Shown here: positions 45,357 through 54,224 of the stretch, piece after piece
How the letters are laid out: every line of letters begins with the position of its first letter
Position numbering within the stretch: the stretch's first letter is position 1
Assembly (NCBI RefSeq): GCF_003852315.1
Contig: NZ_CP027762.1
Location: forward strand, 5,871,501 to 5,935,500
Direction: 5' to 3'
Length of the DNA stretch: 64,000 nt
From: Pseudomonas sp. LBUM920
GTDB lineage: Bacteria; Pseudomonadota; Gammaproteobacteria; Pseudomonadales; Pseudomonadaceae
The notes under the pieces: model-generated
Databases searched by the model: none
The model's input: the letters and a program-made list of their open reading frames with translations, nothing else
What the model was told of the DNA's origin: nothing
Translations under genes and position numbers: made by a program

Positions 45357-46586
45357 ATGAAAATCTACACAGTCGGCGGCGCGGTGCGTGATCGTCTGCT
45401 CGGCATCGAGGTCACCGACATCGACCGCGTGGTCGTCGGCGCAACCACTGAAGAAATGCTCGCCAAGGGCTACAAGCCGGTGGGTGCTGACTTCCCGGTA
45501 TTCCTGGACCCGAAAAACGGCGACGAGTACGCCCTGGCCCGCACCGAGCGCAAGAGTGGCCGGGGTTATGGCGGCTTTGTGTTTCATGCCAGCCCCGAGG
45601 TCACGCTGGAAGAAGACCTGATTCGTCGCGACCTGACCATTAACGCCATGGCGGAGGACGGTGACGGCAACCTGACCGATCCGTACCACGGCCAGCGCGA
45701 CCTGCAGGCGCGCATTCTGCGTCACGTATCCCCGGCGTTCGCCGAAGATCCCTTGCGTGTACTGCGTGTTGCGCGCTTCGCAGCGCGTTATGCCCATCTG
45801 GGTTTCACGGTAGCGCCCGAGACACTCGGCCTGATGCGCCAACTCAGCGAGTCCGGCGAGTTGGAAGCCCTGACGCCCGAGCGCAGCTGGAAGGAAATCT
45901 CCCGGGCCTTGATGGAAGATCAACCTCAGGTGTTCATCCAGGTGCTGCGCGATTGCCATGCGCTGAAAACCCTGATGCCGGAAGTGGACGCGTTGTTCGG
46001 CGTGCCGCAGCCGGAAGCCCATCACCCCGAGATCGACACCGGCCTGCACACCTTGAGCGTGCTGGAACAGGCCGCCCTGCACAAACACCCCCTCACCGTG
46101 CGCTGGGCCTGCCTGCTGCATGACGTGGGCAAGGGCCTGACGGCTGTGGATAAGTTGCCGCAGCATATTGCTCATGAACAGACAGGCTTGAAGCTGATCA
46201 AGGCGGTCAACGAACGCTTCAAGGTGCCTAAGGATTGCCAGGAGCTGGCGCTGCTGGTGGGCCAATATCACACTCATGGCCACCGCGCTCTGGAACTCAA
46301 GGCCTCGACATTGCTGGAGCTGCTGCAGAGTTTTGACGTGTATCGCCGGCCTCAGCGGTTTGAGGAGTTCGTGGTGAGCTGTGAAATGGATGCACGCGGC
46401 CGCAAGGGCCTTGAGCAACGAAGTTATCCACAGGCGGATTATTTGCGCGGCGCGGCCAAGGTTGCGCGCGAAGTCGCGGTGGCGCCCCTGCTGGAGAAAG
46501 GCTTCAAGGGACCTGCGCTGGGCGAGGCGCTCAAGCGCGAGCGGCTCAAGGCGCTGAAAGCCTACAAGGAACACTACAACGTGTAG
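45357..46586 (+). CDS. cca: CCA-adding tRNA nucleotidyltransferase, multifunctional
   Basis: Adds or repairs the 3' CCA of tRNAs. The 409-residue class II enzyme has MKIYTVGGAVRDRLLG, the metal pair in DIDRVVVG and RRDLTINAMA, and a C-terminal HD phosphohydrolase domain with LHDVGKG (residues near 257), so it should also have phosphatase and phosphodiesterase activity. The ribosome binding site lies in the preceding terminator hairpin. Confidence 0.97.
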   Translation: MKIYTVGGAVRDRLLGIEVTDIDRVVVGATTEEMLAKGYKPVGADFPVFLDPKNGDEYALARTERKSGRGYGGFVFHASPEVTLEEDLIRRDLTINAMAEDGDGNLTDPYHGQRDLQARILRHVSPAFAEDPLRVLRVARFAARYAHLGFTVAPETLGLMRQLSESGELEALTPERSWKEISRALMEDQPQVFIQVLRDCHALKTLMPEVDALFGVPQPEAHHPEIDTGLHTLSVLEQAALHKHPLTVRWACLLHDVGKGLTAVDKLPQHIAHEQTGLKLIKAVNERFKVPKDCQELALLVGQYHTHGHRALELKASTLLELLQSFDVYRRPQRFEEFVVSCEMDARGRKGLEQRSYPQADYLRGAAKVAREVAVAPLLEKGFKGPALGEALKRERLKALKAYKEHYNV

Positions 46587-46598
46587 CAAGCAAGCCTT

Positions 46599-46728
46599 GT
46601 GGCGAGCGGGCTTGCCCCGCGTCGGGCTGCACACCAGCCCCAGTAAAGGCGTTGAAATTTGCTGGTAAAACTCAGCGCCTGTTGTGGGGCTGCTACGCAG
46701 CCCGACGCGGGGCAAGCCCGCTCGCCAC
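46599..46728. repeat. Long perfect inverted repeat between cca and folK
   Basis: Arms of about 31-32 bases, each starting GTGGCGAGCGGGCTTGCCCC and continuing through GCGTCGGGCTGC, are perfectly complementary and separated by about 66 bases. A different REP-like family from the GTGGGAGCGGG type, again between convergent genes. Confidence 0.92.
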
Positions 46729-46775
46729 TGGGATTTGCGAGCCAGCGTCCACGTTTGAATCCGGGCAGACGGGCG

Positions 46776-47294
46776 TTACAGGAGATTTTTCGGGGTGAGT
46801 GCCTGGCTTTGCCATTCAAACGCGACAGGTGCCAGCACCTGGTCGATCTGCGCATCGCGCCACAGCTCGGCCAATGTCTTGCCCACCTCAGGATGCACGC
46901 GCTCCGGCGCCATCAACGACAGCGGCCATAACACAAAAGCGTTTTTGAGGATTTCCGCGCGCGGCAGGATCAAGCCGTCGAAATTCCCGACTAATTCGCC
47001 ATACAACAGCACGTCGATGTCCAACGGTAGCCCTTTGCGGTCCGGCGCATAGCGGCCATTGTCAGCCTCGATGAATTTCAACCGGCGATCCAGCTCCATC
47101 AACGGCAAGTCGGTATAGGCCGACACCACCAGGTTGAAAAACGGTCCGCTTTTGATCCCCACCGGCTGGCTTTCGAACACAGGTGAGCAGCGCACATCCG
47201 TCAAGAAGCTCGCCAATGCATCCAGGCCGGCGCGCAGATGGCGCTCGCGCTCGATATTGCTGCCAAGACCAAGGTAAACCTGAGTTAGCGACAT
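46776..47294 (-). CDS. folK: 6-hydroxymethyl-7,8-dihydropterin pyrophosphokinase
   Basis: Pyrophosphoryl transfer from ATP to hydroxymethyl-dihydropterin in folate synthesis. The 172-residue protein has VYLGLGSNIERERHL and PLDIDVLLYGE for the metal aspartates. The start overlaps the folB stop by 10 bases, so the two sequential pathway steps are coupled. Confidence 0.96.
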   Translation of the reverse strand: MSLTQVYLGLGSNIERERHLRAGLDALASFLTDVRCSPVFESQPVGIKSGPFFNLVVSAYTDLPLMELDRRLKFIEADNGRYAPDRKGLPLDIDVLLYGELVGNFDGLILPRAEILKNAFVLWPLSLMAPERVHPEVGKTLAELWRDAQIDQVLAPVAFEWQSQALTPKNLL

Positions 47295-47638
47295 CCGCGC
47301 TCGATCTCCACGCCCACGCCTTTGGCTGCCGGCACGGCACCCGGCTTGGTCAGCTTGAGGCGCAACCAGGGAATCTGGAATTCGCTCATCAACACTTCAG
47401 CCAGGCGTTCGGCGAAGGTTTCTACCAGCTGGTATTGGGACTGCTCGGCAAAGGCCTGAATACGCGCGGACACACTGGCGTAATCGAGCGCCAGGGTCAG
47501 GTCGTCACCCGCGGCGGCAGGGCGATTGTCCCAGGCGAAACTCAGGTCCAGGCGCAGGCATTGCTTGATGCCGCGCTCCCAGTCGTAGGCCCCGATCACG
47601 GTGTCGACTTCCAGGCCTTCGATAAACACTCTGTCCAA
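47285..47638 (-). CDS. folB: Dihydroneopterin aldolase
   Basis: Makes the pterin substrate of FolK. It has 117 residues, with VFIEGLEVDTVIGAYDWERG and the catalytic lysine in LRLKLTKPGAV typical of FolB/FolX. Divergent from plsY across 72 bases. Confidence 0.95.
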   Translation of the reverse strand: MDRVFIEGLEVDTVIGAYDWERGIKQCLRLDLSFAWDNRPAAAGDDLTLALDYASVSARIQAFAEQSQYQLVETFAERLAEVLMSEFQIPWLRLKLTKPGAVPAAKGVGVEIERGCR

Positions 47639-47710
47639 GCTCTTCTCCGCAGCACGACAAGGGCGCGTTGCCCCGTTAGAATCAGGGCGTCCTCGCCCGG
47701 AATAGTTAGC

Positions 47711-48280
47711 ATGTTTTGGTCACTGGCGATTCTCGCCTACCTGCTCGGCTCGCTGTCCTTCGCCATTTTGCTCAGCCGCTTGACGGGAAATCCCGATCCG
47801 CGAATGAGTGGCTCAGGCAATGCCGGTGCCACCAACATGTTGCGCCTGGCCGGCAAAAAACTCGCCGTGCTGACGCTGCTGGGCGATATCTGCAAGGGCC
47901 TGTTGCCCGTACTCATCGCCAGCCTCGCCGGCCTCACCCTGCAACAGCAGGCCTGGGTGGGCGTGTGCGCTGTCCTCGGCCATCTGTTTCCGCTGTACTT
48001 CCGCTTTCGCGGCGGCAAGGGTGTCGCCACGGCGGCCGGCATGCTGCTGGGGATTTACCCTCCAGCGGCGCTGCTGGCGGTGCTGGCCTGGCTGTTGACG
48101 TTCTACCTGACCCGCACCAGCTCGCTGGCCGCACTGATCGCCACGCCGCTCACCCTGCCATTGCTGGCCTGGCAGGCGCCTGCAGCGCTGTTGCCGATGA
48201 GCGTGCTGACGCTGCTGATCGTCTGGCGCCACCGCGGCAATTTACGCGACCTGTTTGCCGGGCGCGAACGGCATTTTTAA
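47711..48280 (+). CDS. plsY: Acyl-phosphate:glycerol-3-phosphate acyltransferase
   Basis: First acylation in phospholipid synthesis, an integral membrane enzyme. The 189-residue protein has about five membrane segments and the three loop motifs GSGNAGATNMLR, RFRGGKGVATAAG and a C-terminal WRHRGNLRDL. The ATG at 47711 starts MFWSLAILAYLLGS; the frame is open far upstream but that part is antisense to folB. Confidence 0.96.
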   Translation: MFWSLAILAYLLGSLSFAILLSRLTGNPDPRMSGSGNAGATNMLRLAGKKLAVLTLLGDICKGLLPVLIASLAGLTLQQQAWVGVCAVLGHLFPLYFRFRGGKGVATAAGMLLGIYPPAALLAVLAWLLTFYLTRTSSLAALIATPLTLPLLAWQAPAALLPMSVLTLLIVWRHRGNLRDLFAGRERHF

Positions 48281-48297
48281 ATACGTTCGATGAGCCC

Positions 48298-48311
48298 GGC
48301 TCACGTGAGCC
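48298..48311. other. Perfect 14-bp palindrome between plsY and tsaD
   Basis: GGCTCACGTGAGCC lies in the 32-base gap between the two convergent stops. It could be part of a compact terminator or a protein site; no T-run follows. Confidence 0.5.
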
Positions 48312-48312
48312 C

Positions 48313-49338
48313 TTACAGCGGTGAAAGTTGCTCCATCGGCCAGCGTGCCTGCACGCTGATCGCCAGGCTTTCGTGCTGCCCGGCTTGCAGACGCTGGCAA
48401 CCGGCGTAGGCGATCATTGCGCCGTTGTCGGTGCAGAACTCAGGGCGCGCATAAAACACGTCGCCGTGCATGTCGCCGAGCATTTTTTCCAACGAGGTGC
48501 GCAGCGCTTTGTTGGCGCTGACGCCGCCTGCGATCACCAGGCGCTTCATGCCCGCCTGTTTCAGGGCGCGCTTGCACTTGATGGTCAAAGTCTCCACCAC
48601 GGCCTGCTGGAACGCCAGTGCGATGTCGCAACGGGCTTGCTCACTGTCGTCCCCGGCGCTGACGCTTTGCTGCCAGGTGTTCAGTGCGGAGGTTTTCAAG
48701 CCGCTGAAGCTGAACATCAGGCCCGGGCGATCGCACATCGGACGCGGGAAGGTGTAACGGCCCGGCACGCCTTTTTCGGCAAGACGCGCGATTTCCGGAC
48801 CACCGGGATAATTGAGGCCCATCATCTTCGCCGTCTTGTCGAACGCTTCACCGGCGGCATCGTCCAGAGACTCACCCAGCAGCGTGTATTGGCCAATCGC
48901 ATCGACCTGAACCAGCTGCGTATGCCCACCCGAAACCAACAAAGCGACGAACGGGAACTGTGGCGGTGTTTTTTCCAGCATGGGCGCCAGTAAATGGCCT
49001 TCCATGTGGTGCACGCCAAGGGCCGGAATGCCCCAGGCGAACGCCAGCGCCTGGGCGCAAGAAGCCCCAACCAGCAGGGCTCCGACCAATCCGGGGCCGG
49101 CGGTGTAGGCAATCGCGTCGATCTCGGTCGGCACGCAGCCGGCCTCGTCCAGCACCTGGCGAATCAACGGCAGCATGCGCTTGACGTGATCGCGGCTGGC
49201 GAGCTCCGGCACCACGCCGCCATAGGCGCGGTGCAGGTCGATCTGGCTGAACAGTGCATCGGCCAAAAGCCCGCGTTCACTGTCGTAAAGTGCGACACCG
49301 GTTTCGTCGCAGGAGGTTTCAAGTCCCAGTACTAGCAT
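48313..49338 (-). CDS. tsaD: tRNA N6-threonylcarbamoyladenosine transferase subunit TsaD
   Basis: Transfers threonylcarbamoyl to A37 of ANN-decoding tRNAs, with TsaB and TsaE. The 341-residue ASKHA protein begins MLVLGLETSCDETGVAL, has the metal histidines in GVHHMEGHLLAPM, and FDKTAKMMGLNYPGGP. Divergent from rpsU, a near-universal gammaproteobacterial arrangement. Confidence 0.97.
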   Translation of the reverse strand: MLVLGLETSCDETGVALYDSERGLLADALFSQIDLHRAYGGVVPELASRDHVKRMLPLIRQVLDEAGCVPTEIDAIAYTAGPGLVGALLVGASCAQALAFAWGIPALGVHHMEGHLLAPMLEKTPPQFPFVALLVSGGHTQLVQVDAIGQYTLLGESLDDAAGEAFDKTAKMMGLNYPGGPEIARLAEKGVPGRYTFPRPMCDRPGLMFSFSGLKTSALNTWQQSVSAGDDSEQARCDIALAFQQAVVETLTIKCKRALKQAGMKRLVIAGGVSANKALRTSLEKMLGDMHGDVFYARPEFCTDNGAMIAYAGCQRLQAGQHESLAISVQARWPMEQLSPL

Positions 49339-49425
49339 GGGTTTGCGCCTTGTAGAGGCTGAATTCGAAGGCGCGCATAATAGTCGCCACTCCCCCTCCC
49401 GACTAGCGGTTTTCGATCAGAGGCT

Positions 49426-49454
49426 TTGCATTCCGGGCAATGAGGGGTTAACAT
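49426..49454 (+). promoter_or_regulatory. Predicted sigma-70 promoter of rpsU-dnaG-rpoD
   Basis: TTGCAT and TAACAT with a 17-base spacer, about 85 bases before the rpsU start codon, in the divergent gap with tsaD. Confidence 0.6.
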
Positions 49455-49541
49455 CCGCAACCCTTAAAAACCGACGACCTCAGCCGCGAATTTTTTGCGA
49501 CGAGAACGTTGATTCCCGGTAATGAAAGAAGGTAGCTCTGG

Positions 49542-49757
49542 ATGCCAGCCGTCAAAGTAAAAGAGAACGAACCCTTCGACGTAGCTCTGCGTCGTTTCAA
49601 GCGCTCCTGCGAAAAAGCCGGTGTTCTGGCTGAAGTTCGTAGCCGCGAATTTTATGAGAAGCCAACTTCTGAGCGTAAGCGCAAAGCAGCAGCCGCTGTT
49701 AAGCGTCACGCTAAGAAAGTTCAGCGCGAGCAGCGCCGCGCCGTTCGTCTGTACTAA
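49542..49757 (+). CDS. rpsU: 30S ribosomal protein S21
   Basis: A 71-residue basic protein, [20 protein letters not shown], lysine/arginine-rich C terminus. First gene of the macromolecular synthesis operon. A GAAGGTAGCT ribosome binding site precedes it. Confidence 0.98.
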
Positions 49758-50200
49758 TACACAGACTTACGTAGCAAGCTTCTGCCAAGCCCGGCCCTCA
49801 GCCGGGCTATTGGCATTTGCGGATATCGTTTGATGCTTCACCGTCGACGCCGCACACGCGACCGAGACACTGCTTCACACGTCAGGACTGGCTCTTTTGC
49901 CAGCGGTGCGCGTCTCTTCTGACGAGCCTAACAAGGCTACTGACGAGCACACTCATTCTTCAAACAGACGATCAACTGTGTCGGCTGTGCCCAACGATGC
50001 GTTTCCGAGGCCCGCCATTGGCCAACACCGGACGCCCGGGCAACATTTCCAGGCCGAACACTGATAGAAATTAACGTCAGTGAATGTTCGGCAGATACAC
50101 TCCCTGACAGCCCAACCAGACGACAGTTGATCGAGCCGCACAATGTGTGCGCCTGAGCACTTCGCGGGCCTCATTGACACGCAGTGATGACGAGAACGCC
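49758..50200 (+). other. rpsU-dnaG intergenic region
   Basis: About 440 bases without a convincing gene. It holds the post-rpsU hairpin (49788-49808) and a second inverted repeat at 50053-50090, CCGAACACTGA paired with TCAGTGAATGTTCGG. These would give dnaG a structured leader. Nothing else is identified. Confidence 0.6.
49788..49808 (+). terminator. Hairpin after rpsU, candidate attenuator
   Basis: AGCCCGGC-CCTCA-GCCGGGCT, 31 bases after rpsU. It lacks a T-run, so partial termination or mRNA end protection is more likely than full termination. In E. coli a partial terminator between rpsU and dnaG lowers primase expression. Confidence 0.6.
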
Positions 50201-52171
50201 ATGGCCGGGCTAATTCCCCAGAGCTTTATTGACGACCTTCTGAACCGCACCGACATCGTCGATGTTGTCAGCTCGCGCGTGCAATTGAAAAAAGCCGGCA
50301 AGAATTACACCGCCTGCTGCCCGTTCCACAAAGAAAAGACCCCCTCGTTCAGCGTCAGCCCCGACAAGCAGTTCTACTACTGCTTCGGCTGCGGCGCGGG
50401 CGGCAATGCCCTCGGCTTTCTCATGGACCACGACAACCTGGACTTCCCCCAGGCTATCGAGGACCTGGCCAAAGCCGCCGGCATGGAAATCCCCCGCGAA
50501 GAAAGTGGCCGCCCGCACAAACCGCGGCAACCCACCGACTCGCCGCTGTACCCGCTGCTGACGGCCGCTGCCGACTTCTACCGTCAGGCGCTCAAAAGCC
50601 ATCCGCAGCGCAAGGCCGCTGTCGAATACCTCAAGGGGCGCGGCCTCACCGGTGAAATTGCCCGGGACTTCGGCCTCGGTTTCGCGCCGCCAGGCTGGGA
50701 CAACCTCTACAAGCACCTGAGCAGCGACACCCTGCAGCAGAAAGCCATGATCGACGCTGGCCTGCTGGTGGAAAACGCCGAGACCGGCAAGCGCTATGAC
50801 CGCTTCCGCGACCGCGTGATGTTTCCGATCCGCGACAGCCGTGGCCGGATCATCGCGTTCGGCGGCCGCGTGCTCGGCGACGATAAGCCCAAGTACCTGA
50901 ACTCCCCGGAAACCCCAGTGTTTCACAAGGGTCAGGAACTCTACGGCCTGTTCGAAGCGCGTAAAAACAACCGCAACCTCGATGAAATCATCGTGGTTGA
51001 GGGCTACATGGACGTGATCGCCCTCGCCCAGCAAGGACTGCGCAATGCCGTGGCCACCCTGGGCACCGCCACCAGCGAAGAACACATGAAGCGCCTGTTT
51101 CGCGTGGTGCCCAGCGTGCTGTTCTGCTTCGACGGCGACCAGGCCGGCCGCAACGCCGCCTGGCGTGCGCTCGAGGCCACGCTGTCGAGCCTGCAGGATG
51201 GCCGCCGTGCGCGTTTTCTGTTTCTGCCGGAAGGTGAAGACCCGGACACCCTGGTGCGCTCCGAAGGCACCGACGCGTTCCGCGCGCGCATCAATCAACA
51301 TGCGCAGCCGCTGGCGGACTATTTCTTCCAGCAGTTGACCGAAGAAGCCGACCCGCGCTCCCTTGAAGGCAAGGCCCACATGGCCACGCTCGCGGCGCCG
51401 CTGATCGACAAAGTGCCGGGCGCCAACCTGAAATCACTGATGCGCATGCGCCTGCTGGAAATCACCGGCTTGAGTGGCGAGGCCGTCAGCCAGCTGGTGC
51501 ACAACGCACCGCAAGACGCACCGCCGGCTTACGACCCAGGCATGGATTACGACGCCATGCCGGATTACTCGGACTTTCACCAACCGCAGGAGGCCTACGC
51601 GCCCCAGCAGGAGTGGACACCGAAGAAACCCGGCGCCGGCGGCAAGAAATGGGACAAGAAACCCTGGAGCAAGAACGGCAAGCGCGGTGATCGCGATGAG
51701 GCCTACGCGCCACGCACACCGGTGGCGGTGGAAGCCCCGACGCTTATTGCGTTGCGCACGCTGATCCACTACCCGCAATTGGCGAAGAAAGTTGAGAGCG
51801 CCGATCATTTTGCCAACGAGAGCAACACGTACGCTCAGGTACTGATCGCCTTGATCGAGGCGGTACAGAAAAATCCTAAGCTAAACTCAATTCAGTTGAT
51901 GGCTCGCTGGCATGGCACCGAACAAGGCCGCCTCTTGAAAGCACTCGCAGAAAAGGAGTGGCTAATTGACGGCGATAACCTTGAACAACAGTTTTTAGAC
52001 ACCATTACTAGGTTATCCGCGGGTCAGCACACGCAGACCCTCGATGAACTCATCAAGAGAGCAAGGCAGCCGGGATTATCGGCTGAAGAGCAGATTCAGA
52101 TAGCAAAACAGATGCGCGACCTCTTAAAACAGAATGTTTCCGCATCAAACCCGACCTCAGCTGGCGTGTGA
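50201..52171 (+). CDS. dnaG: DNA primase
   Basis: Synthesises RNA primers at the replication fork. It has 656 residues: N-terminal zinc finger with CCPFHKEKTPSF and YYCFGCGAGGN, the RNA polymerase domain with TOPRIM motifs VVEGYMDVIALAQ and FCFDGDQAGRNAA, a proline/lysine-rich linker (about 440-520) and a C-terminal DnaB-binding helical domain. The ATG at 50201 has GAGAAC upstream; the frame is open 54 bases further. Confidence 0.97.
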   Translation: MAGLIPQSFIDDLLNRTDIVDVVSSRVQLKKAGKNYTACCPFHKEKTPSFSVSPDKQFYYCFGCGAGGNALGFLMDHDNLDFPQAIEDLAKAAGMEIPREESGRPHKPRQPTDSPLYPLLTAAADFYRQALKSHPQRKAAVEYLKGRGLTGEIARDFGLGFAPPGWDNLYKHLSSDTLQQKAMIDAGLLVENAETGKRYDRFRDRVMFPIRDSRGRIIAFGGRVLGDDKPKYLNSPETPVFHKGQELYGLFEARKNNRNLDEIIVVEGYMDVIALAQQGLRNAVATLGTATSEEHMKRLFRVVPSVLFCFDGDQAGRNAAWRALEATLSSLQDGRRARFLFLPEGEDPDTLVRSEGTDAFRARINQHAQPLADYFFQQLTEEADPRSLEGKAHMATLAAPLIDKVPGANLKSLMRMRLLEITGLSGEAVSQLVHNAPQDAPPAYDPGMDYDAMPDYSDFHQPQEAYAPQQEWTPKKPGAGGKKWDKKPWSKNGKRGDRDEAYAPRTPVAVEAPTLIALRTLIHYPQLAKKVESADHFANESNTYAQVLIALIEAVQKNPKLNSIQLMARWHGTEQGRLLKALAEKEWLIDGDNLEQQFLDTITRLSAGQHTQTLDELIKRARQPGLSAEEQIQIAKQMRDLLKQNVSASNPTSAGV

Positions 52172-52185
52172 GGTCATAGCTCGGG

Positions 52186-52191
52186 TATAAT
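52186..52191 (+). promoter_or_regulatory. -10 element of an internal rpoD promoter
   Basis: A perfect TATAAT 48 bases before rpoD, just after the dnaG stop, in GGGTATAATCC. The matching -35 is poor. It fits an extra promoter that lets rpoD be made independently of rpsU-dnaG. Confidence 0.5.
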
Positions 52192-52238
52192 CCTCGGCTT
52201 GTTTTTTGCCCGCCAAGACCTTCAGTGGATAGGGTGTT

Positions 52239-54089
52239 ATGTCCGGAAAAGCGCAACAGCAGTCTCGTATCAAAGAGTTGATCACACTGGGTCGTGAGCA
52301 GGGTTACCTGACTTACGCCGAGGTCAACGACCACCTGCCTGAGGATATTTCAGATCCAGAGCAGGTGGAAGACATCATCCGCATGATTAACGACATGGGG
52401 ATCAACGTATTCGAAACTGCGCCAGATAAGGATTCCCTTATGCTGGCCGACGCCGATACTGACGAGGCCGCGGCCGAAGAGGCAGCAGCAGCGTTGGCAG
52501 CAGTGGAGACCGATATCGGTCGCACGACGGACCCTGTGCGCATGTACATGCGTGAAATGGGTACGGTCGAGTTGCTGACACGCGAAGGCGAAATTGAAAT
52601 CGCCAAGCGTATCGAAGAGGGCATCCGTGAAGTGATGGGCGCAATTGCGCACTTCCCTGGCACGGTTGACCACATTCTCTCCGAGTACACCCGCGTTACC
52701 ACCGAAGGTGGCCGCCTGTCCGACGTTCTGAGCGGTTATATTGACCCGGACGATGGCATTGCGCCGCCTGCTGCCGAAGTACCGCCGCCTGTCGATGCGA
52801 AAGCCGCGAAAGCCGACGACGATTCCGAAGACGACGATGCTGAAGCCAGCAGCGACGACGAAGATGAAGTTGAAAGCGGTCCGGACCCGATCATCGCTGC
52901 CCAGCGTTTCGGTGCGGTTTCCGATCAAATGGAAATCACCCGCAAGGCCCTGAAAAAGCACGGTCGTGGCAACAAGCAGGCCATTGCCGAGCTGATCGCC
53001 CTGGCTGAGCTGTTCATGCCGATCAAGCTGGTGCCGAAGCAATTCGAAGGCCTGGTTGAGCGTGTTCGCAGTGCCCTTGAGCGTCTGCGTGCCCAAGAGC
53101 GCGCAATCATGCAGCTGTGCGTACGTGATGCGCGCATGCCGCGTGCTGACTTCCTGCGCCAGTTCCCGGGCAACGAAGTTGACGAAAGCTGGACCGACGC
53201 ACTGGCCAAAGGCAAGGCGAAATACGCCGAAGCCATTGGTCGTCTGCAGCCCGATATCATCCGTTGCCAGCAGAAGCTGACTGCGCTTGAGACTGAAACC
53301 GGTCTGACGATTGCCGAAATCAAGGACATCAACCGTCGCATGTCGATCGGTGAGGCCAAAGCCCGCCGCGCGAAGAAAGAGATGGTTGAAGCGAACTTGC
53401 GTCTGGTGATCTCCATCGCCAAGAAGTACACCAACCGTGGCCTGCAATTCCTCGATCTGATCCAGGAAGGCAACATCGGCTTGATGAAGGCTGTGGACAA
53501 GTTCGAATACCGTCGCGGCTACAAGTTCTCGACTTATGCCACCTGGTGGATCCGTCAGGCGATCACTCGCTCGATTGCCGACCAGGCCCGCACCATCCGT
53601 ATTCCGGTGCACATGATCGAGACAATCAACAAGCTCAACCGTATTTCCCGGCAGATGTTGCAGGAAATGGGTCGCGAACCGACCCCGGAAGAGCTGGGCG
53701 AACGCATGGAAATGCCTGAGGATAAAATCCGCAAGGTATTGAAGATCGCTAAAGAGCCGATCTCCATGGAAACGCCGATTGGTGATGACGAAGACTCCCA
53801 TCTGGGTGACTTCATCGAAGACTCGACCATGCAGTCGCCAATCGATGTCGCCACTGTTGAGAGCCTGAAAGAAGCGACTCGCGACGTACTGTCCGGCCTC
53901 ACTGCCCGTGAAGCCAAGGTACTGCGCATGCGTTTCGGCATCGACATGAATACCGACCACACCCTTGAGGAAGTCGGTAAGCAGTTTGACGTGACCCGTG
54001 AGCGGATCCGTCAGATCGAAGCCAAGGCACTGCGCAAGCTGCGCCACCCGACGCGAAGCGAGCATCTGCGCTCCTTCCTCGACGAGTGA
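52239..54089 (+). CDS. rpoD: RNA polymerase primary sigma factor RpoD
   Basis: Housekeeping sigma-70, 616 residues. Region 1.1 at the N terminus, an acidic non-conserved region (about 170-215, rich in Asp/Glu), region 2 with KKEMVEANLRLVISIAKKY and TYATWWIRQAITR for -10 recognition, and region 4 with the helix-turn-helix EEVGKQFDVTRERIRQIE for -35 recognition. Last gene of the operon, with a strong terminator 8 bases after the stop. Confidence 0.98.
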   Translation: MSGKAQQQSRIKELITLGREQGYLTYAEVNDHLPEDISDPEQVEDIIRMINDMGINVFETAPDKDSLMLADADTDEAAAEEAAAALAAVETDIGRTTDPVRMYMREMGTVELLTREGEIEIAKRIEEGIREVMGAIAHFPGTVDHILSEYTRVTTEGGRLSDVLSGYIDPDDGIAPPAAEVPPPVDAKAAKADDDSEDDDAEASSDDEDEVESGPDPIIAAQRFGAVSDQMEITRKALKKHGRGNKQAIAELIALAELFMPIKLVPKQFEGLVERVRSALERLRAQERAIMQLCVRDARMPRADFLRQFPGNEVDESWTDALAKGKAKYAEAIGRLQPDIIRCQQKLTALETETGLTIAEIKDINRRMSIGEAKARRAKKEMVEANLRLVISIAKKYTNRGLQFLDLIQEGNIGLMKAVDKFEYRRGYKFSTYATWWIRQAITRSIADQARTIRIPVHMIETINKLNRISRQMLQEMGREPTPEELGERMEMPEDKIRKVLKIAKEPISMETPIGDDEDSHLGDFIEDSTMQSPIDVATVESLKEATRDVLSGLTAREAKVLRMRFGIDMNTDHTLEEVGKQFDVTRERIRQIEAKALRKLRHPTRSEHLRSFLDE

Positions 54090-54097
54090 TACCAGAA

Positions 54098-54122
54098 CCC
54101 CCGGCCCAGGCCGGGGGTTTTG
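54098..54122 (+). terminator. rpoD terminator
   Basis: CCCCCGGCC-CA-GGCCGGGGG followed by TTTTGC: a strong intrinsic terminator closing the rpsU-dnaG-rpoD operon. Confidence 0.93.
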
Positions 54123-54224
54123 CTTTGTGCAGATCACTTTCTACAGATTAACTGCCGCGCAACACCCCTCCCCCGCAATGCCCGTCTACACTCGAAACAT
54201 TCCCCGTGCCATAACGAGACCGTT

